IMG/VR virus record: IMGVR_UViG_3300048027_000247
Coordinates: 1-29,629 of that record
DNA length: 29,629 nucleotides
Origin: a virus
Direction: 5' to 3' (one strand)
Position 1 is the stretch's first letter. Each line of letters starts with the position of its first letter. The notes under the pieces are model-generated. The model worked only from the letters and a program-made list of their open reading frames with translations, ran no database searches and was not told the origin of the DNA. Positions 29,607 to 29,629 of the stretch are shown here, piece by piece. The position numbers were made by a program, and so were the translations under genes.

Positions 29607-29629
29607 ATGGAACATATACATGGATTACA
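29607..29629 (+). CDS. Start of a further gene, 3' partial
   Basis: ATG at 29607, 10 nt after the previous stop with a weak 'aaggg' upstream, opens a frame reading MEHIHGL to the window end. It is too short to identify. Confidence 0.4.

Overview
The window is a stretch of a T4-like tailed-phage (myovirus) genome, most likely from a marine phage of an AT-rich bacterium. The evidence is the order terL (gp17), portal (gp20), prohead protease (gp21), scaffold (gp22), major capsid (gp23), with a phoH gene just after it. Every credible gene is on the + strand and packed with short or overlapping junctions. Host assignment is inference. Several genes lack a Shine-Dalgarno and start in an 'aagttATG' context, there is a phage bS21, and one gene resembles a family I associate with Bacteroidota. 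I lean to Bacteroidota, but a pelagic alphaproteobacterial host is not excluded.

Layout. 1-1529: end of a tail-fibre-like protein carrying a 137-residue mini-intein. 1567-7644: a large protein combining an HxGH nucleotidyltransferase, a zinc ribbon and a KxDG ligase-like domain, then three small modular proteins and a 545-residue protein built of about 80-residue modules. 7696-9780: a glycosyltransferase-like protein and two membrane-anchored proteins. 9785-15561: packaging and head genes terL, portal, three small conserved genes, and the gp21 protease. 15576-18086: four small modular genes and bS21, placed between protease and scaffold, which are adjacent in T4. 18247-21075: scaffold and capsid, ended by a strong terminator. 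21173-21835: phoH. 21901-29629: large repetitive virion or tail proteins, two tiny helical proteins and a structured RNA leader.

The main idea from the hunt concerns capsid cargo. T4 gp21 cleaves after [LI]-x-E before A/G/S. Peptides of this form (VNE/A, VNE/G, INE/A, LNE/S, LKE/A) recur at module boundaries or N-termini in the protease itself, scaffold, capsid and many of the small 'hypothetical' genes. The 545-residue protein has six, spaced about 80 residues apart, three of them encoded by an identical 17-nt DNA repeat. I infer that these genes encode capsid internal (cargo) proteins, some as polyproteins, targeted to the prohead and processed by gp21. The nucleotidyltransferase/ligase protein has such sites between its domains and could be injected cargo too.

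Expression probably uses an AT-rich late-promoter-like motif, TA(T/C)TTAT(A/T). Twelve copies lie in intergenic gaps upstream of genes, and a thirteenth lies inside the 3' end of a coding region. It has no visible -35 box. It reads as the reverse complement of the classical T4 late element, or as a near match to the Bacteroidota -7 box. Three hairpin terminators flank bS21 and follow the capsid gene. No gene-free stretch exceeds about 160 bases.
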